The notes under the pieces were generated by a model. That model did not search any database, was not told the DNA's origin, and saw only the letters and a list, made by a program, of their open reading frames with translations. From Amphibalanus amphitrite (Eukaryota > Arthropoda > Thecostraca > Balanomorpha > Balanidae), in assembly GCF_019059575.1 (NCBI RefSeq), contig NW_024881518.1, positions 124,001-188,000 of the forward strand: a DNA stretch of 64,000 nt, in the 5' to 3' direction. Both the position numbers and the translations under genes were made by a program. Positions within the stretch are counted from its first letter, which is position 1. Every line of letters begins with the position of its first letter. Shown in pieces: positions 46,727 to 57,315 of the stretch.

Positions 46727-47962
46727 ATGACGATGGACTCTCTGGACATCGCTGGGTCTGCCCAGCAGGAGTTCGTCACTGACAGCAACGAGGCCCTGGA
46801 GCTGAAGCTGGTACGCTGCAGAGAGGATCTGGAGTGTGACGATGCCTCATTCGCCCCAGAAATGTCGCATCAAGTGTTTGGTGATACAGAGACCATCTTT
46901 GGCTACAAAGGTCTGCGTGTAAAGCTTTACTACTCGGCAGCCCGTCTTGCCACATACCTCGGCATGACTTACGAGACGAAGATCGACCCTAAAAAGTCGC
47001 AGGGTGTAGAACCGGACGAAGTGCTGAAACCCGTGGCTGATAAGCTTCCTCCGAAGTTCTTCACCAACATTGACGAGTTTGTGAAGGCTCTTGATAAGGA
47101 CGCGTCGTTCCGTCCGTTCGGTGAGCTTCACCATACATTCTCACCGAATTCGACATCGGACAGCGACGCGTCACGCACCTTCGAGATCTACTACTGCACG
47201 GCGCAGACGCCCGGCCTCCGAGAGTACCACCAGGCGCTGCAGACGTTCATCCTGTGGTACATCGATGCTGCCAGCTACATCGACGTGGACGACGACCGCT
47301 GGCGGTTCTTCCTCTGCTTCGAACGGTACAGCAGCGCTGAGGGCGAGACGCGGTACGCCATAGCGGGCTACACAACTGTCTACGAGTACTACGCCTACCC
47401 TTGCAATGTGAGGCCCCGCATCAGTCAGATGCTGGTGCTCCCACCTTTTCAGAAGATGGGCCTGGGCGCAGAGATGCTGGACGCCGTGTATAGGCACTAT
47501 ATTCCGGACACGCGCGTGATTGACATCACCGTAGAAGATCCTTCCGACAACTTCACGAGGTTACGTGATTTCGTGGATTGTCGCAACTGCGCCAAGCTGG
47601 CCGCCTTCCAGCCGAAGAAACTGATGCAGGGCTTCGTCCCGGAGATGGCCGAGGAGGCCAAAAAGTGCCTGAAGCTGAACAGCAAGCAGGTGCGTCGTGT
47701 GTACGAAATCCTGCGACTGAAGGCAACGAATGTCTCCGACAAGGAAGAGTACAGGAACTTCCGCCTGGATGTCAAGAGGCGCCTGTACACGCCGTACCAG
47801 AAGGAGGACTCTGACATGAAGAAGCTGCTGAAGGTGCTTCGCCCGGAGGAGCTGGCTCTCTCCGTCACCAGCCGGGAGCAGCGGCTCGAGACGCTGGACC
47901 GACTGTACACGCAGCTGGAGGAGGAGTACAAACACGTGCTGGAGCGATTGGCCCACCTCTGA
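46727..47962 (+). CDS. HAT1: Histone acetyltransferase type B catalytic subunit HAT1
   Basis: HAT1 acetylates newly made histone H4 at Lys5 and Lys12 before deposition, working with an RbAp46/48-type partner. The ATG at 46727 gives 411 residues (human 419); the next in-frame ATG at 46733 is also possible. The open frame extends upstream to 46517 across a likely splice acceptor at 46668-46669, so the extra N-terminal residues are probably intronic and untranslated. Family marks are ALELKLVR, ETIFGYKGL, FREYHQ-like LREYHQAL and IDVDDDRWRFFLCFE. The acetyl-CoA motif QKMGLGAEML is near residue 242, and the catalytic Glu in DITVEDPSDNF is near 270. KLMQGF and RRVYEILRL follow. No intron interrupts the coding region, unlike PPT1 and the carbonic anhydrase. 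Confidence 0.95.
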   Translation: MTMDSLDIAGSAQQEFVTDSNEALELKLVRCREDLECDDASFAPEMSHQVFGDTETIFGYKGLRVKLYYSAARLATYLGMTYETKIDPKKSQGVEPDEVLKPVADKLPPKFFTNIDEFVKALDKDASFRPFGELHHTFSPNSTSDSDASRTFEIYYCTAQTPGLREYHQALQTFILWYIDAASYIDVDDDRWRFFLCFERYSSAEGETRYAIAGYTTVYEYYAYPCNVRPRISQMLVLPPFQKMGLGAEMLDAVYRHYIPDTRVIDITVEDPSDNFTRLRDFVDCRNCAKLAAFQPKKLMQGFVPEMAEEAKKCLKLNSKQVRRVYEILRLKATNVSDKEEYRNFRLDVKRRLYTPYQKEDSDMKKLLKVLRPEELALSVTSREQRLETLDRLYTQLEEEYKHVLERLAHL

Positions 47963-48499
47963 GGTGAGGGCGGGCCATGTGCATGAGAATTTCCCCATCT
48001 TTGGGCGTTTTGGGGTGACGCCTCGGATTTCTACTGTTAATACAATGTACATTTTCATAAGATGACTGATACAGTGCATTTACAGTTTCATAAGGTGAAA
48101 TGACTGCTTACCTAGCACAAACATTTTGTTTTCACCAATTTTTCCTTGGCCTGATACGAGGGGCTCTTGCAAACTCGAACACGCTTCGCTCCACCTCCAT
48201 CTGCTACGTAGAAGACCACACCCTTTACGAGCCATTGGGTCAGGTCCTACTTCTCTTACAGTTAAGTTATTCATCATGCCACTTTTATGTCCACCAAGCC
48301 AGTCAACATTCGGCACAGATTAGTTACGCCTCGGATCGCGACCAAGCACACAGAACGATCGATATGATACGGGCGATCGGCGGCAAGGCTCATTTAAAAG
48401 TACACCCGACCGCAGGAAAGCGGTCAGTGAAGGCCGTGGCCCCTTAGTTTTACAGCATTTTGTCCATCTCCAGGGAGCCAAAGCTTCCCTGTTGATTCC

Positions 48500-48505
48500 A
48501 ATAAA
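48500..48505 (+). promoter_or_regulatory. Possible polyadenylation signal of HAT1
   Basis: AATAAA lies about 540 bp after the HAT1 stop codon. No closer canonical signal was seen. Confidence 0.45.
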
Positions 48506-48775
48506 CCAACTAGCAATAGACCCGGGCTTGCTTTTACAGGTGGTATCTCTAATTTCGGCACTGATTTCGTGTCGGTAATTCGAAGTTCAATGACCGTTTA
48601 TCATTGAATAGTCAATGACAATGACTTAGTCGCAACATTGACCAGTCCAAAGGCCAAGAAGAACTCCCACCGAGCATGTTTTGGCTATGTCCAGGCTTCG
48701 AACCGGACTGGGCATGGGCCCTGAATTAGATTCAACCCTCTCCGCCATTGCATCAGGCTAAGGAATGATGTTCAT

Positions 48776-48781
48776 TTTATT
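48776..48781 (-). promoter_or_regulatory. Polyadenylation signal of the Gly/His-rich gene
   Basis: AATAAA on the minus strand lies about 60 bp after the stop codon, the expected place for a short 3' UTR. Confidence 0.75.
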
Positions 48782-48839
48782 GACACACTAAGACAATACA
48801 ACAAAAGAATAAGTACGCTGGTAGATACGGCCATGGCAA

Positions 48840-51266
48840 TCATTTCCAAACGCCGAACTTCTGCGAACCTTGTGGTCCTGCTGAAATTCCCAGTCCGGGG
48901 ACTGTTTGTTTGTTCCAACCTTGTGAAGCTTTGTTACCACTATTTCCACCATAGGGCGCGCCAGGTCCGCCATGGGACGCGCCAGGCCCACCAGGTCCGC
49001 CGTGGGACGCGCCAGGTCCGCCATGGGACGCACCAGGTCCACCAGGTCCGCCGTGGGACGCGCCAGGCCCGCCGTGGGGTGCCCCAGGCCCGCCGTGAGG
49101 CGCGCCAGGTCCACCGTGAGGCGCGCCAGGTCCACCAGGTCCGCCGTGGGACGCGCCAGGTCCGCCGTGGGGCGCGCCAGGTCCGCCGTGAGGCGCGCCA
49201 GGTCCACCAGGTCCGCCGTGGGGCGCGCCAGGCCCACCAGGTCCGCCGTGGGACGCGCCAGGCCCGCCGTGACCCGGCTGCAGCAGGTACAGTGGCACCT
49301 GGTGGATGTTATGTGTAGGACCGTGGCCCGCGCTGCCGGCACCGTGACCGCCGTGGCCAGCCTGAGGCGCCTGCGCGTCCTTGTTCAAGACGATGATGAG
49401 TGGTTGGTTACCGGCGCCATGAGCTGAGTTAGCAGCTCCGTGGCCGTGGCCAGCTCCTCCATGACCGTGACCTGCTCCACCATGGCCGGCTGGTCCATGG
49501 CCGTGGCCGCCTCCCCCATGACCAGCTCCTCCATGGCCATGACCGGCTCCTCCATGGCCGTGACCAGCTCCTCCGTGACCGGCTCCCCCATGACCGGCTC
49601 CTCCATGGCCATGACCAGCTCCTCCATGGCCGGCCGTTCCGTGGCCGTGACCTGCAGGTCCGTGGCCAGCTCCATGAGGAGTCTGTTGCCCGTTGCCGAC
49701 GACGAGGACGATCGGTTGACTTTGAGTGCCGTGGCCTCCAGCTGGGTGCGACCCTCCGTTGGGAGCTCCACGAGAAGACTGGCCAGTCCGTCTTTGAGCG
49801 CCCGCGGATGGAGAGTGGCCGCCACCCCCGGAGGCTCTTGACGGAGCTCCAGCCCCATGGCCGCCTCCTGCGCCCGATCCGTGACCTCCACTGCCCTGGG
49901 CTCCGTGACCACGAGGGGGATCTTGCCCGATAACCACAACCACCTTCTGGGGGGTCCCGCTAGAGCCGTGGCTTCCGCCGCCAGAACTATGGCTACCGCC
50001 TCCAGGTCCGTGGCTACCGCTATTGCTGTGGCTTCCGCCGCCATTGCCGTGGCTTCCGCCGCCATTGCCGTGGCTTCCGCCACCATTTCCGTGACTACCG
50101 CCGCCAGAGCCGTGGCTACCGCCGCCAGAGCCATGGCTACCGCCTTGGCCAGCATGTCTTGGCTCTCCGACAACTACGTGGATTTGCTGCACATTCTGAC
50201 CTGTGCTGCCTCCTTGGCCATTCTTCTTTCCACTGGGTTTGGTGGGGTTTGTGCCTTTTTGGGCAGGTTTTTCGACAAGTACGGGCACCTCCTGTACGTG
50301 GAGGTGATGTTTGACAGTGGGCTGAAACAGGTGGCTGGCGAAGGGGAATCCCAGCAGTCCGTGGTCAATCACGGTGACAGGATCATGATAGAAGTCGATG
50401 AAGTTCATTGTAGTGGTACTGGAAACAGGAAGAGCACTTGTAAATGCATGCCAAAATATTACCCATGTACAGGAAGTACCTTGCGCTAATGTATTCTTAG
50501 AAGACATCATATTTTAATCGGAGGCTCCGAGAGAATTATCGAACACACGTCTATAGCATGAACGCTGAAAAGATGTAGCTTCGAAAAAGCACTAGCGTCA
50601 AACAAAGCCTAGGTAAACTGAACGTTTAATCACATGTTTCGGTCGGACATTGCCACCAAAGACGTGACCACTCACTCGAACAGATGTGGGTTGACGGTCG
50701 AGAGGCCAGTGGTGGAGACCAGGGAGGTGAACGGGTACGCAGAGGCCGCACCGGCCAGCGCCACGAGGGACAGAACCTGCCGGTGCACATATTGCAGGTC
50801 ACACTGATGCGTTAGGAGAAGTTGTTACCTATCGTTACGTTATGCTACCACGATAGAAATCCAAACCCGCAGAATATTCTTAATGCGTTCGTGAGTTATC
50901 GTAGCCGTCAACGTTTGGCCAACATTTATCCTGGCTCTGAAGCGTCGGATGATTCTGCACACTCGCTGGTCAAAAAAAAAAAAGAAATATCGACACATTT
51001 TTCAAATTTCTGAAATGGCAAAATATGCTCGACTAGGTAGACATACCTATTTCATTCCACAAAATGAAAACTGAATCAGGTGTAGTGTGTATACGTATTT
51101 CTATTTAGCTCATCTACACAAAAAACGCATGCCTAAAAAGAACAAAGAAATACTTAGTCGTCCAGTGCATTGTGGCGATGATAAGTGTTAAATATAGTCA
51201 TTTTATTTAAGACTTAAAGATCGGGAGGGAGCACGGATGGGAGCCGTCACTCACCAGCTGCCTCAT
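48840..51266 (-). CDS. Secreted glycine/histidine-rich structural protein
   Basis: Three exons were read: 51266-51255 (MRQL), 50776-50676 and 50418-48840, with GT-AG borders, giving 563 residues. The start MRQLVLSLVALAGAASAYP is a clear signal peptide. After about 95 non-repetitive residues come blocks of GGSHGNG repeats, then AGHGHGG repeats, then collagen-like GGPGAPHGGPGASHG repeats, and a basic aromatic tail ending KFGVWK. Between blocks are short valine/isoleucine-rich modules: IHVVVGEPR, KVVVVIGQDPP, PIVLVVGNGQQTP and PLIIVLNKDAQAP. No known enzyme domain is visible and no named homologue is recognised. Secretion and extracellular structure are inferred; the histidines could bind metal. 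Large frames on the opposite strand and in other frames are shadows of the repeats. Confidence 0.88.
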
Positions 51267-51284
51267 GGTTGCTCACTCGTGCAC

Positions 51285-51320
51285 AGCACTGCACTCTGGC
51301 AGCGGGCGGACCGTTTTATA
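51285..51320 (-). promoter_or_regulatory. TATA box and initiator of the Gly/His-rich gene
   Basis: On the minus strand TATAAAA (51320-51314) stands about 30 bp before CAGTGC at about 51292-51287, which fits an initiator, and about 50 bp before the ATG at 51266. Confidence 0.7.
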
Positions 51321-52150
51321 TGGGCACCACCAACGGTACGGCACACCGACCCCACAAAAATGCCCGCCGTCCTGCGCTCGGTCAGCAGTTTCCGGCTCGC
51401 TCGGCGCGGTTATGTAGTTGTCCCTAACGCGCGCGCAGGCGCCGCTCGGCCTGAGAACGGTGCAGCTCGGGAGGACCGCCGCATCGGCACGCACCACTTG
51501 GGAGTTTTCCTGGGGGACGTGTGAATTGACGCGGTCCTGTCATTCCTCAATCCTTGCTACAACGCCACCTGAGGCTTTAGACCAGTGTTTTATTATGAGC
51601 ATAGGTAGTTATGCTTAGGTTCATACAATTCGCTAGGCTTTTTAGCGGCACCTTTGGTCATGGGTTAGGACCCGAGTCCGACCCGTTTTTTTTTTGCCGG
51701 AGATAATCTCTAGATAACGTACAAAAAAGGTCCATGGTTATGGACATTATTGCCCTGGGTACGGCCGCCGTACCCAACGGCGTGACTCGTTTGCAATGCT
51801 TTTGTTCTCATAAGACGAAATGTGTGCTTATCTTTTCGTTGTTTACGTTAACGTATATTTTATATATTATGAGCAATAAATGTAGGTTCGTACCTACATG
51901 TTTATTGTACCTATATTGCATGATGTAGAGGTATTCTGCTGTCGATGACTAACACTTGCCGGACCTATCGGTTTTCTTCCTACTCGATACTCTCCTCTCC
52001 GTTTCGTCCCCATAGATGAGAGATAGTGCTTGGAAAAATGAACGTGTGCCCTATTACGAGCTTGCTCAACTTGAGTGTTGACCTCAGGTCAAGATCAGAT
52101 CAAAGCCGCTGAAGTCTCGCAGTTGGTCGAGGGAGGTCATGTAGCATATC
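51321..52150. other. Intergenic, nothing recognised
   Basis: GC-rich near the promoter of the Gly/His-rich gene, then AT-rich. No gene was seen. Confidence 0.4.
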
Positions 52151-52198
52151 TTCCTTTACCCTCGCCCGTATGGGTGTTTTGCCAGCCGCGAACGTATA

Positions 52199-52415
52199 TC
52201 CCCACCCCCTATGTATAGGCCATAGGGGGTGGGGGATCTGTTGGGCCCCCTTTGCCGTTTGGCCTCTGATCGAGCTAGAGCTTCGCGAAAAAAAAAACGA
52301 GCGTATTGCCCGTGACGAAAGGAAGCCGATGATACCCAATTTTAAGGTCCTAGGTCATTGGTTGACCTTCCAGGTCGGGTCAATGGCCCAAAAGTCGGGA
52401 AAATCGGGACCTGTT
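52199..52415. repeat. AGGTCA-type repeat with a CCCCCTATG/CATAGGGGG hairpin
   Basis: A hairpin of CCCCACCCCCTATG and its complement at 52199-52238 is followed by AGGTCA-containing sequence that matches the minus strand at about 28650-28780. Confidence 0.75.
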
Positions 52416-52582
52416 GTTAGAACGTCGTAAGTGTGGCTGCTACGGGGTTTTCGGGGTGCTGATCACGAATACCTAGCATGTTACATTTGATCACAGATGA
52501 TGTATTGATGTATTTAGGCCAGGTCGGGATAGGTCAGGTCAGGTCAACCAGTAGGGATCCTGCTGGGTATTCTTAGTATGCA

Positions 52583-52829
52583 TAGTCGACTACAGAATGA
52601 TGTTCCACTTTTCACAGGCAATTATTTGCCTGGAGTGGTAGGCTGTGCCGCATCACACGGGCTGAGTTCATAAATTATAGCTCTGTCCCAATGCTCACAA
52701 TCGACACGCTTACGAGTGATAAACGGCACACTGACAAACTGACTCGTAATTGCGTGATAAACGGCACAACTTGGCGCTCCGGTCAACTGATAACCTCTGA
52801 GGAATGGAATATCATTCTGTAGTCGACTA
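52583..52829. mobile_element. 247-bp MITE with TAGTCGACTACAGAATGAT ends
   Basis: Inverted repeats of about 25 bp at 52583-52607 and 52805-52829 differ by only one or two bases. The interior holds two GTGATAAACGGCACA words. It lies directly beside element 2. Confidence 0.85.
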
Positions 52830-52840
52830 TACTTACAGTA

Positions 52841-53815
52841 TAGGGTAGACCGGGGCAAGTCGCCCCGCCGAGGTAAAACGCCTCACCGATGTTTCTCGGA
52901 GCTGGCAGAGTTCTGGGGAAACATCATCTCTTCTATAAAACGTGCACTATATGATCATTATATGAGCAGACTGGAAAGAAATTGTGATGACTCTTTCGGG
53001 AGATATAGCCAAAAATGTGTTTTTGGAGTGATTTTTATGTTTTGTTGTCAGATTATGTATCATGGCGTTCTTTTATGGTCCACATCAGGTTAACGACTTT
53101 TATGTATTTTGAACAACTATTGTCTAACGCTTATCATGCCGGGTTGGTTCGTGTTAAATTATGTCTTGCTGGAGTGCAAGGCGTTGTTCTCTGACCTAAC
53201 TACGTGATGGGGTAAAACGCCCCAGTAGGTCGCGGGGCAAAAAGCCCCTGGGGCGTTTTACCTCATGTATTGTTCGGGCTACCCACTTTCTAATGTTCGG
53301 TAGCTGGCGAACAGTAAGTTTCTATGCCTTTATGTGTATTTTTCTCAGCAACTGGATGGCAAAGGAAGTATTTTGTTAACATTCGCATTGCAATAATTTA
53401 TTATTTGGTCTTATGAGGTAGGTGAAAAACCTGCTCATACAATAGTGTCATAGCTGAACACCTGACAGGATGGAATGTGCTAACTTCAGTGCCGTGCCTC
53501 CAGAGGTCTAACGGACCTCTCACATAAGATTTAGCCAACTACCATGTTAAATCTTTAATCTAAAGTATGGGGCTACTTGCCCCAGGCCGTGGGGCGTTTT
53601 GCCCTGGGGTTGGGGCAAAATGCCCCATTTGCAGTTGCTTCACAAATCACTTCCTAGCTTGGAGTCCGATCATAAGTGGATGAATTTGAGGGGTGCAATT
53701 TAAAGTAAAATGTCCGAAGAACGCATTGAGCACAAATTTGGCCTTCCAGGTGATGTGGGACAAAATTTATGTAGCAAAATAAATTATCTGGGGCGTCTTG
53801 CCCCAGGCTACCCTA
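52841..53815. mobile_element. TA-flanked element 2, GGGGCAAAACGCCCC word, 975 bp
   Basis: The ends are TAGGGTAGACCGGGGCAAG and, from the other side, TAGGGTAGCCTGGGGCAAG. Words such as GGGGCAAAA and GGGGCGTTTT recur as facing pairs at about 53210-53260 and 53575-53630. No protein-coding frame is visible. Confidence 0.85.
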
Positions 53816-53869
53816 CGTGTCAACCGCCACTGACAGCTTCGTAACATTTTACGAAGGTACCAAAACTAC

Positions 53870-54290
53870 TTCGTAAATGTTCAAATGGCTGCTAAATTCG
53901 AATTCGGCTACAACAACTAGCCTAGAAACATGTAAAACTCGAAAAAGTGAACTGAGGTCATTAAAGGTCAGTGACCTGACCTGACCTTTAGGTGACCTTG
54001 AAAACTACCCTAATGCATGGGACCAAAAGCAGATCACGTGCTCGAACGCTTGAAACCACGAAAAGACTGCAACCGCGCGGCTAATCCGAGCCGACATATG
54101 CCGAATCGCGATTCCGGCCAAACATGGTCTCGACTTCGAGAGATAGGTCACAGGTCAAAGGTCATTTTAGTCAGGGTCATGAAATTTTCAGGTAGGTGTA
54201 AAATTGATTAACGCGAGGTTACTGAAAGTTTCGTCGCATTCGGCCCCCTTTTACGCGAGTTAGTCGCGAAACACCGAGGGGTTCCGTTCG
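53870..54290. repeat. Dispersed AGGTCA-rich repeat, copy 2
   Basis: This is the counterpart of 32866-33345. It contains GGTCAGTGACCTGACCTGACC at about 53967-53987, giving tandem half-sites. A further AGGTCA pair and homopolymer T tracts continue to about 54550. Confidence 0.85.
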
Positions 54291-54559
54291 ACCCCTCCCC
54301 CTATACGGGCGAGGATTTTTTCAGCTATCGATGGTGCCCAAATCGTAGCTCTACAACCATTTTTTTTTAGCGCAGTTATTAGCCAACAACTAGACCCCTG
54401 CTAGGTTCTTTGATCTGACCTCAGAGGTCATCGGTGACTTGGGTACCAGTCGAATTAGCTGTGTTTTGTCCTTTGGGACGGCGTACATCGTTTTTTTTTT
54501 TTCGCTCAGCTCAAAGTCAATCGGGGATGAAACGGCGAAGACGGTCGTGTAGCCTATGG

Positions 54560-56774
54560 AGATGTTAAGATATCAGATAGGCGTTGGTGATGGTGGCTGT
54601 GCTTAAACAGCCCAGATCAGGACGTAACTGGAAAGTCCAAGACCACACCGTTGCGGGTTAATTTTGTTTTTCAAAGATTACAACCACTTTTGCGTACAAC
54701 TTGCGCGCCGCGCAATTTTTTAAAATGTCACGGATTATGAATATCAGTTGCGTGCTTGCCAACGTATGGAAGTTCCTCAATACAAGTGTTTTCCCACGGC
54801 CATCCTCAGACCGCACCATAACTCCCAAGGTCCTGATAGTCTTTCCTTATGAAGCGCCGCGGATGTCGTTGACTCTTTGACAGCCAATGCATCGGTCAAT
54901 ATTTCACCCAATTTTATTTGCTGCAGTTTATTTGTCGTTACTCGGAAGGGTGATGACAGTGACCTAATTGTCGAACGGGCGATGCTTCCTGTCGCCGGTA
55001 GCTGCAGCAAGACCGGGTTTTTGCTGACTGCTGCTGCGGCTCGGACGGTACATACAAGGCTACCCCGCCCCACACCGGCCGCCCGCACACGGAACTGGCA
55101 CTTCCTCGTGCAGTGCTCAGTGCAGGCGGGTGCATTCGGTTTGATTGAGGGATTACATTGTGCGGTTATCGATGAATTATTTGTCCCTGTTAATATTTAG
55201 ATTGCGAACAGATCTCCCGCACTGCTTCCGTCGTAGGTATAAATGTGCATTTATTCAAAATATTTTACGGAATACACACTTAAGCGGTCAGTGGAGTGGT
55301 TTATTTCATTGGATATGAATGAATGGCACATAGATCGAGACGTACTGAATATAGCTGGGAGGTTATGCGATAAATCACGGGCGGATACTGGACAGCACTA
55401 TTGGCATGTCTACACTTTGTACGTTTAACGCAGAACCGTGCCATGCTCTGTGAATGTGGAACTTAACAGGCTAAATGTGAAATAATCGTTCGGTCTAATT
55501 TGTCATGCCGAGGCCCGAGCCGCAAGCTTACCTATATTGTAATATTATTATGAGACATTTTATAATAAAAGGTTAAAAATAACTTATTGTTAATCTATGT
55601 ATAGGTGCTGAGCCTAAATTTATTGCATTTCAATCCATTCCGTTTACGCCTTTCTGAGCTCCTCGCGTGAAAATCATTACCTTAGTGAAGGTGTTGCATC
55701 GACACCTCTTTGCTAGCGAGGATTAACTGCAGATAACTTATTTTCTAACAAGAAAATCAATGAAATTTAAAAAATCCACCTATCACGGGAGTCGTCTGTT
55801 CCTCATTGTATTAACAATTCATTACATAGCCACATGACCTAAGGAGATGAGCTTGTCTCCATTCTGTGGTTGTCAAATGACAGCGATTCGCTGTCCCCAC
55901 CACATTCAGAAGAAGCCGTTCTGTTTCGATGTTACCGACACCACCGTTTCTGTATAGGTATGCGTCCTGCGTGTGGGCTCGTAAAACGGCACAAATGGCT
56001 AGCGTGCATAAGTAATTTTTACGTATACACGGACAGGTAGTAAACGTGTTGAACATGCATTACCGTTGAAAATGACAGCTATGCCGGATATTTTCCTTCG
56101 CTGACGCGCTCACCATTCAGGACTGCGGGAGGACGAGCTCTGGGAACTGACGCCTCATTTCCTGCTCTGCCGCTCGGGTGGACCGCCGTGCGGATCCAGT
56201 CGTAACTCGCATGCCCTCTGAAAAATGCGACTTTACAGACGAACAGCCCTGAGCGACTTCGGTCCATACCTTCCCAGTTCTCAGAGCCATTTTCCGTAGC
56301 GATTCTTTCGAGCAAACGGCGGTTATAGTACCGAACACGAAGTGAAGTAGCTAGCCCGTTACGGCAGTTGGCACTGACCGTTTGAAAACGATAAATACAT
56401 GCTTTTGCATATTATGCCCCGGCTTTGGACCCTCCAGTCTCGCTTTTTTTTTGCCATGGACGCAAGAAGATGGCTACCAGTTTCTTGAAATTGCTACGCA
56501 TGGCGCTAATAGTTACACAAGCAGACTGACCGTAGAATTAGATATAACCGCGATGAACTTGAAAGCAGACTGTTAAATGTTCATCTATTCTATGATCAAT
56601 GTTCATAGCGGAAAATGGTAATAAACGTTATCTCGATATAATCTTTCCCATGCAACAGTTACGGGGAGACCCATAGTCATTAATTCTAATTCTACAGTAA
56701 AGCCTGCAGCCGAGATGGAATTAAATACCTCACTAACGATATATGAGGGAGGGTACATACAACGCTATTTTGGG
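54560..56774. other. Intergenic, nothing recognised
   Basis: Both strands were read without finding a gene, RNA or clear repeat end. The open frames are short and of ordinary composition. Confidence 0.4.
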
Positions 56775-56940
56775 TATAGGCAGTGGAACGGGGAGGGCAC
56801 CAGGGCACCGTGCCCCCCTTTGATTTTGGCATTTTAACATTAGCCCTATGGGTGTTAGGTACATGGAAAGAATGGGACCAAAAGTCGGCAGTGCCCCCCC
56901 CCCCCGGCCCCCCTTAATTGAGGGTGTTCCGCCGCTACTG
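56775..56940. mobile_element. 166-bp hAT-like MITE with 8-bp duplication
   Basis: ATTTTGGG flanks both sides (56767-56774 and 56941-56948). The ends share a GGC-GTGGAAC-like core with mismatches, and internal C/G tracts resemble other G-tract elements here. An 8-bp duplication is known for hAT elements. Confidence 0.6.
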
Positions 56941-57262
56941 ATTTTGGGGCCTGATACAGTACGCATGTATTTTTCAGTGTCATTGCATTCGGAACGGGCT
57001 TGAACGTGACACTTGGCTGTAACTCGTCTACCGAACTCGTCCATACGGAGCCAGTGCGACGCCGGGATAGGTAGTCCTCTGTACCGGACACATCCGTACT
57101 ATATACTGAGCTTGGTAAGGTTCCCGGTTGGGTCGCTTCTGTGTGTCTGTGTACAATGTCTACTGTGACTCGACCGTCGGTCGGCCGCGCTCTCCGGCGA
57201 CCCGGCTGACCTCGCTCGTGCCACGGCCATCGCCGCACTCCCGAGACGTCTGCCGGCGCGCG

Positions 57263-57270
57263 CATAAAAG
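57263..57270 (+). promoter_or_regulatory. TATA-like box of VPV-repeat gene 1
   Basis: CATAAAAG lies 53 bp before the ATG at 57316, leaving room for a short 5' UTR. Confidence 0.6.
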
Positions 57271-57315
57271 AAGCCACCGCGCATCAGAAGAGCATAGTCG
57301 GCATCCGTTCTCATC

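Noticed and set aside
47091..48079. Frames opposite and out of frame with HAT1
   Set aside because: They are shadows of the well-supported HAT1 reading frame.
48100..48447. 115-residue frame downstream of HAT1
   Set aside because: It has no recognisable domain, signal or splice pattern and probably lies in the HAT1 3' UTR or intergenic DNA.
48972..50489. Long frames on the plus strand and a 262-residue frame on the minus strand across the Gly/His-rich gene
   Set aside because: They are out-of-frame readings of GC-rich repeats, with arginine/alanine or alanine/methionine monotony and no splice or start support.
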